From Dillenia suffruticosa (lineage: Eukaryota > Streptophyta > Magnoliopsida > Dilleniales > Dilleniaceae), in NCBI GenBank assembly GCA_033439265.1, contig JAVTVX010000027.1:945001-1009000 (forward strand): DNA of 64,000 bases, given 5' to 3'. A model generated the notes under the pieces. It was not told where the DNA came from. It searched no databases and worked only from the letters and a program-made list of their open reading frames with translations. Positions 42,421 through 53,242 of this stretch are shown one piece after another. The translations under genes were made by a program, and so were the position numbers. The first letter of the stretch is position 1; every line of letters begins with the position of its first letter.

Positions 42421-42697
42421 ATTTTTTTTTTTCGTTTGGTATTCGATATTATATTTCGACTAATCATGTTGGACTCTCTTTAGGGAGAGCTTTTCAAACA
42501 TAGTTCTTTAGATATTCAAAATTCAAATTTGAATCATTTTTTTTTACTATACTAATCGATATTCGGAGTTATGTTCCAATTAATTCGGTTCGGGACATGT
42601 AGTGATCCATTTAAGAGAGTTACCCTCTCAACATAGTTTTTTTCATATTCAAGCCACGAGTTGAACCTAAGACCATGGTTAAGGGATCTAGCAAGTT
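42421..42697 (-). mobile_element. Two adjacent partial SINE copies
   Basis: Copy one (about 42421-42536) has a T-run then ATTCGATATTATATTTCGACTAAT. Copy two (42537-42697) has a T-run, ATTCGGAGTTATGTTCCAAT, and a B-box-like GGTTCAACTC on the minus strand (about 42656-42665). Both resemble the copy at 43797-43987. Heads are truncated. Confidence 0.5.
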
Positions 42698-43796
42698 GAA
42701 TCTGAATTTTAATTAAAAGATTTAATATATTTTTAAATAAGGTGGTTGAGGGTTATTCAATCGGTGATTGAGGGTTATTCAATTAAATGTTAGTTCAAAT
42801 GGGTGTGAACCAGGCTGAACTTTTTTTAAATAAGGAAAAAAAAAATGCATTGAATTGCCTAAAATGCCCCTCAAACTTCCAGTTTACCCCTAGCTTCAGA
42901 GGCATTTCTGTCATTTTCCATCAAAACTAGTTGTTACTATTTTTTCAGGGAATTTTCAACGGTTGAAACCGTAAAGGAACTGGCCCATTGACCATGCCGG
43001 TGGTCAGGTCTGGTTGTAAGTATGTCATTGATGTAGAAAGCTGATGAATTACTCTGAAAAAAAGTTGGACATGACTGTGGCTTGTTAACTACTTGATAAT
43101 TATCAGAGCATATATTATGGTTGGAAATTTGGTATTACTACTTGATAATTAGTGTGGAGTCCGTGACTGACGAGGATGATGATGATTGAACAGTGCGTTT
43201 TTCTTTTTCTATTTGTCCTCAATCAGAAATGCCCATCCTGGTTGTGCATGTTTTGTTGCCTCTGGTCTTTTCCTGACCCACTTGCGATTTAAATTTCACC
43301 ACAGGGCTAGGCTATCTCGGTGACGTCGGAAGCGTGATTAGAGTGCAACAAAGACCTGGCTTGATAAGGAATACCGGTAGAGAGGGATTTTCTTTATATG
43401 TGACCTCTAGATGTGAGTATTGCTTTTGATCTAATTCAGCTATGACAATATTAAGTAATGGGGATTATTATTCTGTTACAAAAAAAAAAAATGGGGATTA
43501 TTATTCAAAGCCAGAGGATTTCCATCGGCCAACATTTCACGTTCATTGAAAGAGACTTTGTATTTTTTTTTTTTTTTTGGTGAAGAAAGAGACTTGTATT
43601 GGTGTTTGAAGAAGACAATGTTGAGGGTTGACCCTCATTATGTGGGCCAGGTCCATTTAGGCTGTCTAATGTTAAAAAGGACATGTGCCCACTTAATTTT
43701 ATTTCTAAATTGGGGCCTGGACTGGATTTGACTTTCATGCTCCTTTAAGGTAAGCCCTTTCAAGGCAGGCCTTAGCCCAAGAATACCTAAGCCCAC

Positions 43797-43987
43797 TAGT
43801 TTTTTTTTTTTTTTTTTCCACCATGAATATCTGGAGTTATACTCTGACTAATCTAGTTTTAACATCTATAAGAACCCTGTTTAGAAGGCGGCTCTCCTAA
43901 TGTGATATTTTTCATTCACAAGTTTTAAATTTAAAACTTGTTTAAGAAATCTAGTACCATATCTTACCAGACTGCCTGTCTGTTGGT
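43797..43987 (-). mobile_element. tRNA-derived SINE, near full length, with target-site duplication
   Basis: Flanked by TAAGCCCAC at 43788-43796 and 43988-43996. On the minus strand the head has an A-box-like TGGTAAGATATGG, the B-box region is eroded, and the 3' end is poly-A (T-run at about 43800-43817 on +). The body contains ATACTCTGACTAAT and GGCGGCTCTCCTAATG blocks shared with the other copies in this window. Confidence 0.65.
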
Positions 43988-44041
43988 TAAGCCCACCGGT
44001 TCTAAACTAGTTGATTCTGCCCTTTTCAGTCAGACGTGCTT

Positions 44042-44086
44042 CTATATATATATATATATATATATCTATATATGTATGTATGTATG

Positions 44087-44119
<33 letters not shown>

Positions 44120-44124
44120 ATAAT
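44042..44124. repeat. Compound (TA)n / (TATG)n microsatellite
   Basis: TA runs interrupted by TATG tetramers; no function inferred. Confidence 0.9.
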
Positions 44125-44418
44125 TTGATAGTCCTTGGCCTTATGTTGTGACTTGTGAGTTAAGAACCATACTTCTTTTTTTTTTTTATTATTATTAGCA
44201 AAAGAAAAAAAAATTTCTAAAAGGTGAGGTCATCTCTTTGAATAGGTTGTTAACAAAATACTACCGAGCATGATGGTCTTTCTCTTATCTGTTTATTGCA
44301 GGTTTCTTAGTAGAAAGACTTTTAGAGTTGTTGTATTTATTACAGTTTCTATTAGTAGTAAGATTATCAAAGCATAAATAAGCCCTGAAATGAAACACAC
44401 TACAAAACTATACTTGCT

Positions 44419-44421
<3 letters not shown>

Positions 44422-44485
<64 letters not shown>
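44422..44485. repeat. (CT)n(AT)n microsatellite
   Basis: About 22 CT units followed by about 9 AT units. A G-run follows at about 44565-44578. Confidence 0.9.
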
Positions 44486-44498
<13 letters not shown>

Positions 44499-44741
44499 GA
44501 AATAGAAAGCCAACAGCCCTTGCCCTTTCACAAGATTTAGACAAATACCTGTAAACACAAGAGAGGGGGGGGGGGGGGCAAAGCGTGATGCACATGACGC
44601 CTCATTTTTTCTAGTAAGAGACGTTGCGTACTAGAAACCTCAAAAAGCTTTGCAAGATATCCTTGGATCTACATCTGTATCTTTGTGTATCTTTGTTGTA
44701 AAGCCACTAGGAAAATTAATAAGCATTGTCTATGATGCACT

Positions 44742-44744
<3 letters not shown>

Positions 44745-44791
<47 letters not shown>
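44745..44791. repeat. (CT)n microsatellite
   Basis: About 23 CT dinucleotides in intergenic DNA. Confidence 0.9.
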
Positions 44792-44796
<5 letters not shown>

Positions 44797-45691
44797 CACT
44801 ATCAATGCACGCCCTAAAATGACATTAGGGTCATACCAAGGCCATAAAGTGTGAATAAATGTCAAACCAAATAAAGAAATGCATCCATCCAAAATCTTGT
44901 TGATCGGGACGCTTTTTCAATTGCTAAGCTTTTTTCTAAGAGACTCTGCCTTGCAGGCGTCACTCCTCCCCTCCCCCACTAATCTAGACCGTCCATTTGA
45001 ATCTAGATCACGTCACTGGACCCCATGTCACCATCACACTTGATGGCTTATTCTCCACCCTTGGATGCGATCAAATGATCTTGATCTTGATCTTGTAATA
45101 GCCGTGAGAATTTGGGTTACCATTCCGATTCGAAACTTTATAAATATAAAATATTAGTCTCGAGTATAAAACACTGTTCGGAGAATCTTAACTTTTATCT
45201 ACTTTTCTTAACTTACCCTTGTTTATTTTGTTTTACTATAATACTTTTTAATTATCATAAAAACATAAATTTTTAAAAATAAAAACTAAAATTTGGTTAT
45301 TATTTTATTTATAATTTAATGCAAAAGACGATTTAATTTTATTCAAATTTAACCCCAACTTAACAAATAAATTCATTTAGATAGCCTTTGATTTGGGATA
45401 TAAGGCAGACAAGACAAGATGATAGTGGACATGACAAGAATTTTAAAAATATATGAGAGCAAAATCCATAAAATTTTTCATTAAATTTTCATCTTCTTCC
45501 TCTGTTTCCCATATTTCCTCAAAAAGAAATATAGAAATTTAGCTCATTTTTACCTCCATTCTAAAATTTAAATCAGATTATATATTTGTAATCTAGTGCT
45601 TGTGAAGCTGAAAAGACATTATCTCTCTTGGCCTAGGGTTATAATAGACTCATCCTTCACTAGTCGTGAGACCCACTTGGCCGCAACCTCC

Positions 45692-45776
45692 TCTCTTCTT
45701 CTTCTTCTTCTTCTTCTTCTTCTTCTTCTTCTTCTTCTTCTTCTTCTTCTTCTTCTTCTTCTTCTTCTTCTTCTTC
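45692..45776. repeat. (TTC)n microsatellite, about 27 units
   Basis: Long pure TTC run followed immediately by another partial SINE head on the minus strand (about 45785-45889), recognisable by ACCAACTGTCCGTTG. Confidence 0.9.
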
Positions 45777-46432
45777 AAATTCAGTTCAAAATATAATTTT
45801 TTTCATACTCAATCAAAAACTTGATTAAGAGATTTAACACTATATCTCACTAGACCAACTGTCCGTTGATTCTTATTCTTCTTGGTATTAATTCCCCTCA
45901 ATAAATCGATATTCAAAATTATATTTCGATTAGTTTAATTTAAATTATACTTAGATCTTTTATAATAAGAGTTATTTTAATATAAATTTTTTTATTTTTA
46001 AAACTAAAAATTAAATATTAATTAAAAATTTTAATATCTTTTCGTTTCTTTCGTATTAATTGTTCGGGTAATTAAAGGTGTTATTTTACCGATGAAAAAA
46101 AAGAAAAAGAAAAAAATTGAAAGGACAGGAAGGTAATTTGGTGTGATACGGGTGCTTTTGAAGGTTCAAACTTCAAAATATACGCTTTTGCTCTCCCTTG
46201 TCTATCATAAGGGTCAGGGAAATGCTTTTGTTTTTCTATTTTTTCTCAATTTCTCAATTTCTTCTTTTATGTTGGGGGAACTGTAAGTCACTTTTTTTCT
46301 TCCATATCATTGGCAAATCTTTCAACATTTTCGTCTTATCGAAGCAGATCCCCTTTTACTGGTATCTTTGTCGTCAAAATAATAATAATAATAATAAATA
46401 AACAAACAAATAAATAAATAATTGACATTTAT

Positions 46433-46757
46433 TATTAGGAATTTTTTTAAAATTTGAGATGACCCATTTTTACACTCCAATTAGCATTTTTCATTTTTCA
46501 TTTAGTTATCTTTTCAAATTTTATATTTTTATATAGTAATCCGATCGATTAGAATAGATAATTTTATTTAATAGTATTGTTTAAATCATAAAAAAAATCG
46601 AATTAAACATCAAAAGGCTTTCTTTTATTAGTAATTTTCTTAAAATTTGAGATAACCCATTTTGCACTCTAATTGGCCAATTTTTTGTCATATATTATTT
46701 TATACAATCACATCATATTTTTACACAATGATCTGATCAATTAGAATGTTCCATTTT
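46433..46757. repeat. Diverged direct repeat, period about 195 bp
   Basis: AAAATTTGAGATGACCCATTTTTACACTCCAATT (split here as AAAATTTGAGATGACCC and ACACTCCAATT) at about 46450 recurs as AAAATTTGAGATAACCC and GCACTCTAATTGG at about 46644. ATCCGATCGATTAGAATAG near 46540 recurs as ATCTGATCAATTAGAATG near 46731. Origin unknown. Confidence 0.6.
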
Positions 46758-47251
46758 GTTTATTATTATTCTCTTGCAAATACTCTCCGTGGGTTGATTT
46801 TGTTTTTTTTTTAAATTATAGTATTAAGTAAATATATTGATTTTAATTAAATTCGTTTTGAGTCCATTAAGTTGGAGAAGCAAAACTCTCCTTCAAATTC
46901 GAGAGATTCGGTTAATCAAGGGTTGGTCATTATGGTTGCTTGATGATGCACCTCTAGGAGGCGTAGCCTATGAGTTCCATTTCTTATCTTGAAGACATAA
47001 AGGCAGTTTTCCTACACAAGCCCATCTAAAAAGAGGGAGAGAAAGAGGGGGATACAAAATCTGTCGATTTCCTTTACTGAATTCTGATTATGCTTTAAAA
47101 ATTAAGTTGGCTCTCTAGCTATGGATTGGACTAGCTTACACAATGGATTAGAAGCCACTCTAAGTCTATCATGTTGAAAACTGACTAAACTGGACTATGT
47201 CCAAACTTGATTTTGATGTGCCCATGCCATTGTGCACCATTTCTTTCAAGT

Positions 47252-47296
<45 letters not shown>

Positions 47297-47721
47297 TATA
47301 CTTTTTGTCTTAATCTAATACTAATTTATAACGTATAAAGTCACCTACCCTTTGAGCATAATGCGTATTAGTAGGAGTTGTCTACTCATATGAGATTCAA
47401 GACTGACTAGCGTTTCGAGCGAACTTTTTGTTCCTCAGTCACTGCCTTCTTATCTTCGAAATACATGCAAATAATGCGAAAAATATACAAACACTAAGAA
47501 AAAGTTTTATATTAGATCATCATTCCTAGAACATTCTACTAATGACAAACAAAGTTAAGATTAGAAGTCCATCACAAGTTACAAAGCATTTTTCAAGTAC
47601 CATGGACAGAACCTCACATAACAAACCGGGCTAGAAGACACATAAGCACTTCATAACATCAAAATGAGATTAACCATGATGGAATGAGAATAGCATAACA
47701 TGATTATCAGATAGGATTTGA

Positions 47722-49031
47722 TTAATCCGAAGACCTTCCGATGTAGGAGTTGAGTGTAAGTTCAAGTGATGCTCTAGAAGAACTTCCGGTGGTGTACTCA
47801 TCAGATTGATACCAGCCAGAATGGTAGTGATGACCATATTCATGATGCTTAATGTTGCAAAAACCATTGATGTGATCATCACCATGCATGGGGAATAGTG
47901 GGAGAGTTTCAAGCTCTGGTGCTCTTTCTTCATCTTCTTCTTCATCATCTTCATCTTCTACATCTTCGTCTACTTCATTTTCTCCTTCAACGGATAATTT
48001 TCTCTTGTCGTAAAGATTATTGCATGATGAAGTGTGGGGATCAACACTTGTCCACCCAAAGTTGTGGCTTGTAGAACAATCCTGGAATACAAGATATATA
48101 TGATTTCGTGGGACAAAGGTTTTTTGGCAAAATAGAAGATGGGTCTGCACACACTTTTCTTCCTCTTTTTCGGATAATAATTTAGTAAAAAGGCCATTTT
48201 GTTGCATAGAAGTTAGATTCAAAAGGGGGTTACTATGTGGTATAACAATATCTGCTGCTTTTCTTGTCACTCCTTTTCTATACAACAAAGAAGTAATGAA
48301 TCTACTTTTTCCTAACATGTGCCAATATATAAATCCCTCTTTTTGTGTTTTTGTATATTATTAGGTAATTAGTACTTACTTTGAAGCTTTTCTCCATAGT
48401 CATTGATCCATATCCAAGGGCACCAACCATCTGCCCTAAACCAACAACCCCTGTTGAAGTACATGGAGAAGAAATTCCTGCAAAAGAAAACATCAAAAAG
48501 TTCCCTTTTGAGAGAAGAGAGAGAAACCCCAGAAAGAAATTCTCAAAAAAATCTTACATAGATCCATCAAAAGTACTAACCAGAGGTGATAGTACCAGGG
48601 GGGTACTTGTTGTGAAATGATTCTTGAGCACTTGTTTTCCAAACAACACAAGACGGTGGTAGTGGTGGTGTTTGATGCATGTGATGATCAGGATTGAGAT
48701 TAGGACTAGGATTAGGATTAGGAGTGTGAATGAATCTCTTCTTTTGCCTCTCACGAGCTTTGTGGTTCTGAAACCAATAAAAGACATTCTTGCCCTCGAT
48801 TTTGCCATACTGTCTCAACCTAGCAGAGATCCTCTGAATTTGTTCAGCACTTGGAGACCTAATCCCACTGTTGTAGTATAAATCTTTTAGTATTCTTATT
48901 TGGTCAGATGTTGGTGTCCACCTTGTATTGCTTTGCCTACATAAACTACTACTTAAACTAGCAGTGTTTGCTTTCCCACTCCCTCCACTCATCATCTGAT
49001 CTTCATTTTGATGCTGTTGTTGAGTTTCCAT
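47722..49031 (-). CDS. WUS: WUSCHEL homeodomain transcription factor
   Basis: Stem-cell organiser of shoot and floral meristems; represses or activates target genes and moves between cells. Exons 48581-49031, 48380-48477 and 47722-48081 give 302 residues, close to Arabidopsis WUS (292). The WOX-type homeodomain spans about 36-100 and contains [18 protein letters not shown] and [19 protein letters not shown]. An acidic stretch (about 216-236) is followed by the WUS box TLPLFPMH (242-249) and a C-terminal EAR-like LELTLN (289-294). All three are the hallmark set for WUS; WOX1/6 lack this order. [12 protein letters not shown] at the exon 2 end also fits WUS. The frame stays open upstream of METQQQ to about 49256, but the family start is METQQQ. 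Confidence 0.96.
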
Positions 49032-49094
49032 TTTAACAGAGTGAAAAAAGAAGAAGAAAACAAAGGGAAGAATAAAATCGAATTCACCCACTTG

Positions 49095-49367
49095 AGAGAG
49101 AGAGAGAGAGAGATGAGGGGATCTGTTTGAGATGTTATATTTAGAGAGAAGAGAAGAAGAGGGGAGGGTCACATGGGAGAGGATATCAATGACATCTGAG
49201 AGAGAAGGACTGAAGTTGACAGAGATAAGAGGTTCATAAAAAAAAGGTAGGGACAAACGAGGGTATAGAAAGGAAGGTTTTCAGAGGAATTGCTTGGATC
49301 AAAAGGAATGACAAAATGCATATGTAAAGAGGCTTGAATGAGAGGGAGGGAGAGGGGGAGAGGGAGG

Positions 49368-49420
<53 letters not shown>
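49095..49420 (-). promoter_or_regulatory. WUS 5' leader/core promoter with TATA-like box and (GA)n tracts
   Basis: A TATA-like TAAATATAAC on the minus strand (about 49134-49143) lies about 105 bp before the start codon. A short GA run (about 49095-49112) sits between them, and a much longer one (about 49370-49420) further up; both are CT-rich on the transcribed strand. GAGA-type repeats are bound by BPC proteins in plants, which are known regulators of meristem genes; binding here is inferred. Confidence 0.45.
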
Positions 49421-49421
<1 letters not shown>

Positions 49422-52400
49422 ATGCACAGGCATAATATAATGATGAAGATGACATAAGATGGATGTTGAGAGGACAAAGGAGGGTTTTTATTTTCTCTTC
49501 TTATTCTCCTTTCTTCTTCTAGAATGAATGAATGAATGAATGCAATGAGAACGATGCTTTCATGATTTTTTTTGTATATTTTTATGACTGTTCACATTTA
49601 GTATAAATTAATTTTACTAAATAGGAGCTAGGAGACTAATGCACAGACTATATGAAATATTCGTTTTTGTACTTGCCTAAGAATATAAAAGCACGACGGA
49701 GAGAGAGAGAGAGAGAAAGTACTGTGCCATCAACATAGAAGTGTTCCTTCTCCTTCTGTGGGTCTCCCTATTGAAATAACCTTCTTCTATTTTCCTATTC
49801 ATAGGCTGCAATGGAAGCATGCAGAAGATTTTCCAGTTGTGATCATTAAGATTTAAAAAAATTTGTGAAATTACCCATCATTTTGTTACAATCCATGAGG
49901 AGGGATTGATTGATCACCACAAAGTTGCAAGCATTTAATTTGGTTTTCTATGTTTTCTCCTTAGGGAATCCTTTTTCTCAGTACTAAATAGCTCGAGAAG
50001 CTTGGTCCTAAAAAAGCAAGACATTTTTCTTTGTCATTAAATTTGAAGTGTTAAAAAGTTATCCATTAGCAATTTTTTTTCTCCAAAAAATCCTAAAATA
50101 GACCCATATGTTCTCCATTATTCATAAAGTCAGGCTTGGCTATTTTTGAATTTTCTTCCATATTACAGAGTCATAGGTTTTTGAAACGATTTCCTCCTAC
50201 CCACTGTGATACTATCCGGTCAAAACTTGATTCGATCTTGGTCAAACTAAGCTTGAGATCGAGCTCGAGCCCAATTGTGTCGAGCTTGAAGTCTATATTT
50301 TTTTTAAATAATTTTTATATATGAAATTACGTTTATAGGTATATTTTTTTTAAATATATTATCTAAAATCGATTAATTAAGTGACACTATTCGATTACAC
50401 TTCGACCTCGAACTCGAGCCCACCTATCCAACACTCAAGTTGAGGTTAGATATTGATATTATCCGATTCGACCTGAGTATCATGATATCCCTACTTCTAC
50501 CTAATATAGTTTTTCAAGAATTGTTTTTTTTTTAAATAGAAAAGAAGTAAAGGAAAAATCATAGCTAATGAGGTGCCAACAAAATGTTTATTTTATTTCG
50601 TGTTTTATTATTGTTATTTGCAGTGGCAAAGCTGCCAGCAATATAATCTAAAGTTTTGCAAAATCCGAGGCTAAGAAACTTTGGAAAATAGAAATATTCA
50701 AGTTCTCCTTGAATTCAACCTGTAACAGTCTCATTCCTCTTTTCTCATACAAATTTCTGACTCGTGCAGTCTTCTCTCACTCACTCTCTCTCTCTATCAA
50801 CTTTTTGGATTGTGTTATTTGTTTGATTTTGACACTACCATCATGAGATTTCCTTTCCTTATCATGCATTTACATTGCCTCTCTCTCTCTCTCTCTCTCT
50901 CTCTGGGACAGATGGTGGTGGGATTTAAAAATGAATAAATTTTGCTCAATGCAATAGTCACTAGTCTTTCAGTTTCTTTCTGTTGATGAAGTTAAATAAA
51001 GTTAAAGTGAGACTTTGATTAGGCTGAGTGCAAAGGGTCTATGTGTCCCTCCCCTCCCTATCTATCTCTTATCTAAAATCCTGAGGGGGCTGAGTTGCTT
51101 ACCTCATTAGAGAGACTCCCTAGACCCGTTCAGCCGCAGCGGTACACACCCTTTCCTTCGGGTAATCATCCTTTTCATGTTTTATTTCCCTTCCATATCT
51201 CTCAAGATATCATTCCATATCTCTCTCTCTCTCCTTCTCTCTCTCTTCTCTTGCTTGCTAGTCTTCTATCGGGTCTTTTTACTTTTTTTATTTCTCTCTC
51301 ATTAACTCTTAGAAAAAGACTAGCCAGCCCAAAAAGAGCAAGACTTAGCTTCAGGGTTTTCCCTCTCTGTTTTGATAAAAATTTGTTTCTCCATAGGTGA
51401 CGTTTAATGTGAGGAGATCAAAGTTGCTTAAAATAGATCACTTCTCATGTATTATTTTTATGCAAAATACTCAAAACTTCAACTTCAATTTATGCGGTGC
51501 ATGCTGTTGTGGGGTATCTTTATTTTCCTTTCAGTCTAGGTACTAGGGATTTAGTGTCATTTAGGGTGGACCCCCAGCTCATGATTCGGTGCAATCGGGG
51601 CCTTTTAGGTTGTACATCTGAACAAGGTTTTGGACCACAATCCGGTTCTCTCTTAGTTTTATAAACCCTTATTCCTTTATTGATATTTAAAATTATAATT
51701 TAATTCATTCGACTCAAATTATTATCAGATCTTTTATAAAAATAAATCTTTTTCGATATTATTATCTTCATTTTCAATATTAAGATTTGGGTGACTTACT
51801 CCTGTTAAACGCTCATGTTGACCGTCTGAAATTCTGAGCTTAGCTAATCTCATATTAATTGAATTCTATTTTATTTTATTTTACAAACACTACTTTGTAC
51901 ATTAAATAAAAATTTTTAGTAAAAAAATGTAAAATTTTGCAAACATAAATCAATTTTTATTATAAAATGTATTTAAATTGTGATTATATTGAAATATTTG
52001 TTTACATTAAAATTTCAAAAATCTAACATCTATTATCAATTGAATTTGATCTAAACTTTTTCGAATAGAGATAATTAAATATCCATATCATCAGAAAATA
52101 TAATTTGCATTTAAATTTCGATATGGTAATTGCCTTTTTCTTCTATTTTTTTGTGTAGCTTTACATTAGTGTAAAAAATAATACGTGTAATGAAAATTGG
52201 AAGTGTCATAAAATTTTTTTTGGAGTCTTTGGAGTTGATCCACCACTCAGTATCTGAAACTTTACCTTAACTAATACAGATCAAGCTGTCTGAGATCCCT
52301 CTTTGAGGATAAAGCTCTTCCAACATACTCTGCTCTAGTTGAAGGGCTCGAATTCAAGATCATTCATTAAAAAGTCTAACGACCTATCAACCATATCGAC

Positions 52401-53242
52401 TAACCATGGAAGGGTGCCACAATGGGGCATATTAATACAGAACAAGAGGTTGGACCGCAACAATGGTGCTGACATGCTTCTTATATTCTACCACGAGAAG
52501 AGAGGGGGAGAGAGAGAGAGAGAGAGAGAGAGAATAATTGCTATTTTCCCATCCTCAACCCACCCACAAGATATTTTATGATCAAGTTGTCCAAATACAC
52601 CAGGACTACCAGTATTGACCTGTAAAATCAAATTCTACTAATACCAGAATTGAGAGATTTATAAGTTTGAAAAAAAAAAAAAAAAGGAACACCTCTGCTT
52701 TACTCAAACCACCATATCACCATGAAAAGGAAATATAATAAAACACGATACTACCATGAACACTCATTAGCCATGAGAGGTAGCATTTGGGCCAAGGCCA
52801 TCAGCTTTCAAAGAAAAAACTGCACTGGCCGCAGAAATATATGAGTATAAAATCTTTTCTCATATTGTATTATTAAAGCCAGAAATAGAAAAAATATGAA
52901 AGGCATACAATCTTGCATCTCTGGTATAATTCAAAATTTCGGATTTAATCAAACAAATTCACCATAAGACAAGAAGTGGCATACATGTACCAAAATTATG
53001 GACAATGAATAACTCAGTTCCTTTGTAGAGTAAAGATCACGAGGAACATATAAAATAATGATAAAAAGCTCTTGAATAGACTACTAGAAAATCGACTTCG
53101 ACTTGAGAGTTTTCATCCCTTCCCACAGATAATTTGAGGCATCCGTAAACCACGTGGTACAAACCATTAGCCTATGCGAACGCCATTGCAAGCATTCATC
53201 CACCAATCAAGTCCATGATTCAGATTGTTCTTACTGCACTGC
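49421..53242. other. Spacer upstream of WUS
   Basis: No gene recognised. It holds a GAAT repeat near 49521, an inverted GAGCTCGAG/CTCGAGCTC-type block at about 50230-50510 that may be an eroded hAT-like element, CT runs near 50880-50903 and a GA run near 52505-52534. Confidence 0.45.

Larger units (their letters stand above)
43988..47721. other. Spacer downstream of WUSCHEL
   Basis: Apart from the repeats listed separately and a (CT)n run at about 47256-47293, no gene was recognised. Confidence 0.5.

Noticed and set aside
45596-45796. Leu-rich open frame
   Set aside because: Produced by the TTC/CTT microsatellite.
49032-49256. N-terminal extension of WUS
   Set aside because: WUS proteins start at the METQQQ-like position; the extra residues are low-complexity and have no family counterpart.
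50230-50510. Possible hAT-like element with GAGCTCGAG blocks
   Set aside because: I could not find clear ends or a target duplication, so it is only mentioned in the spacer entry.
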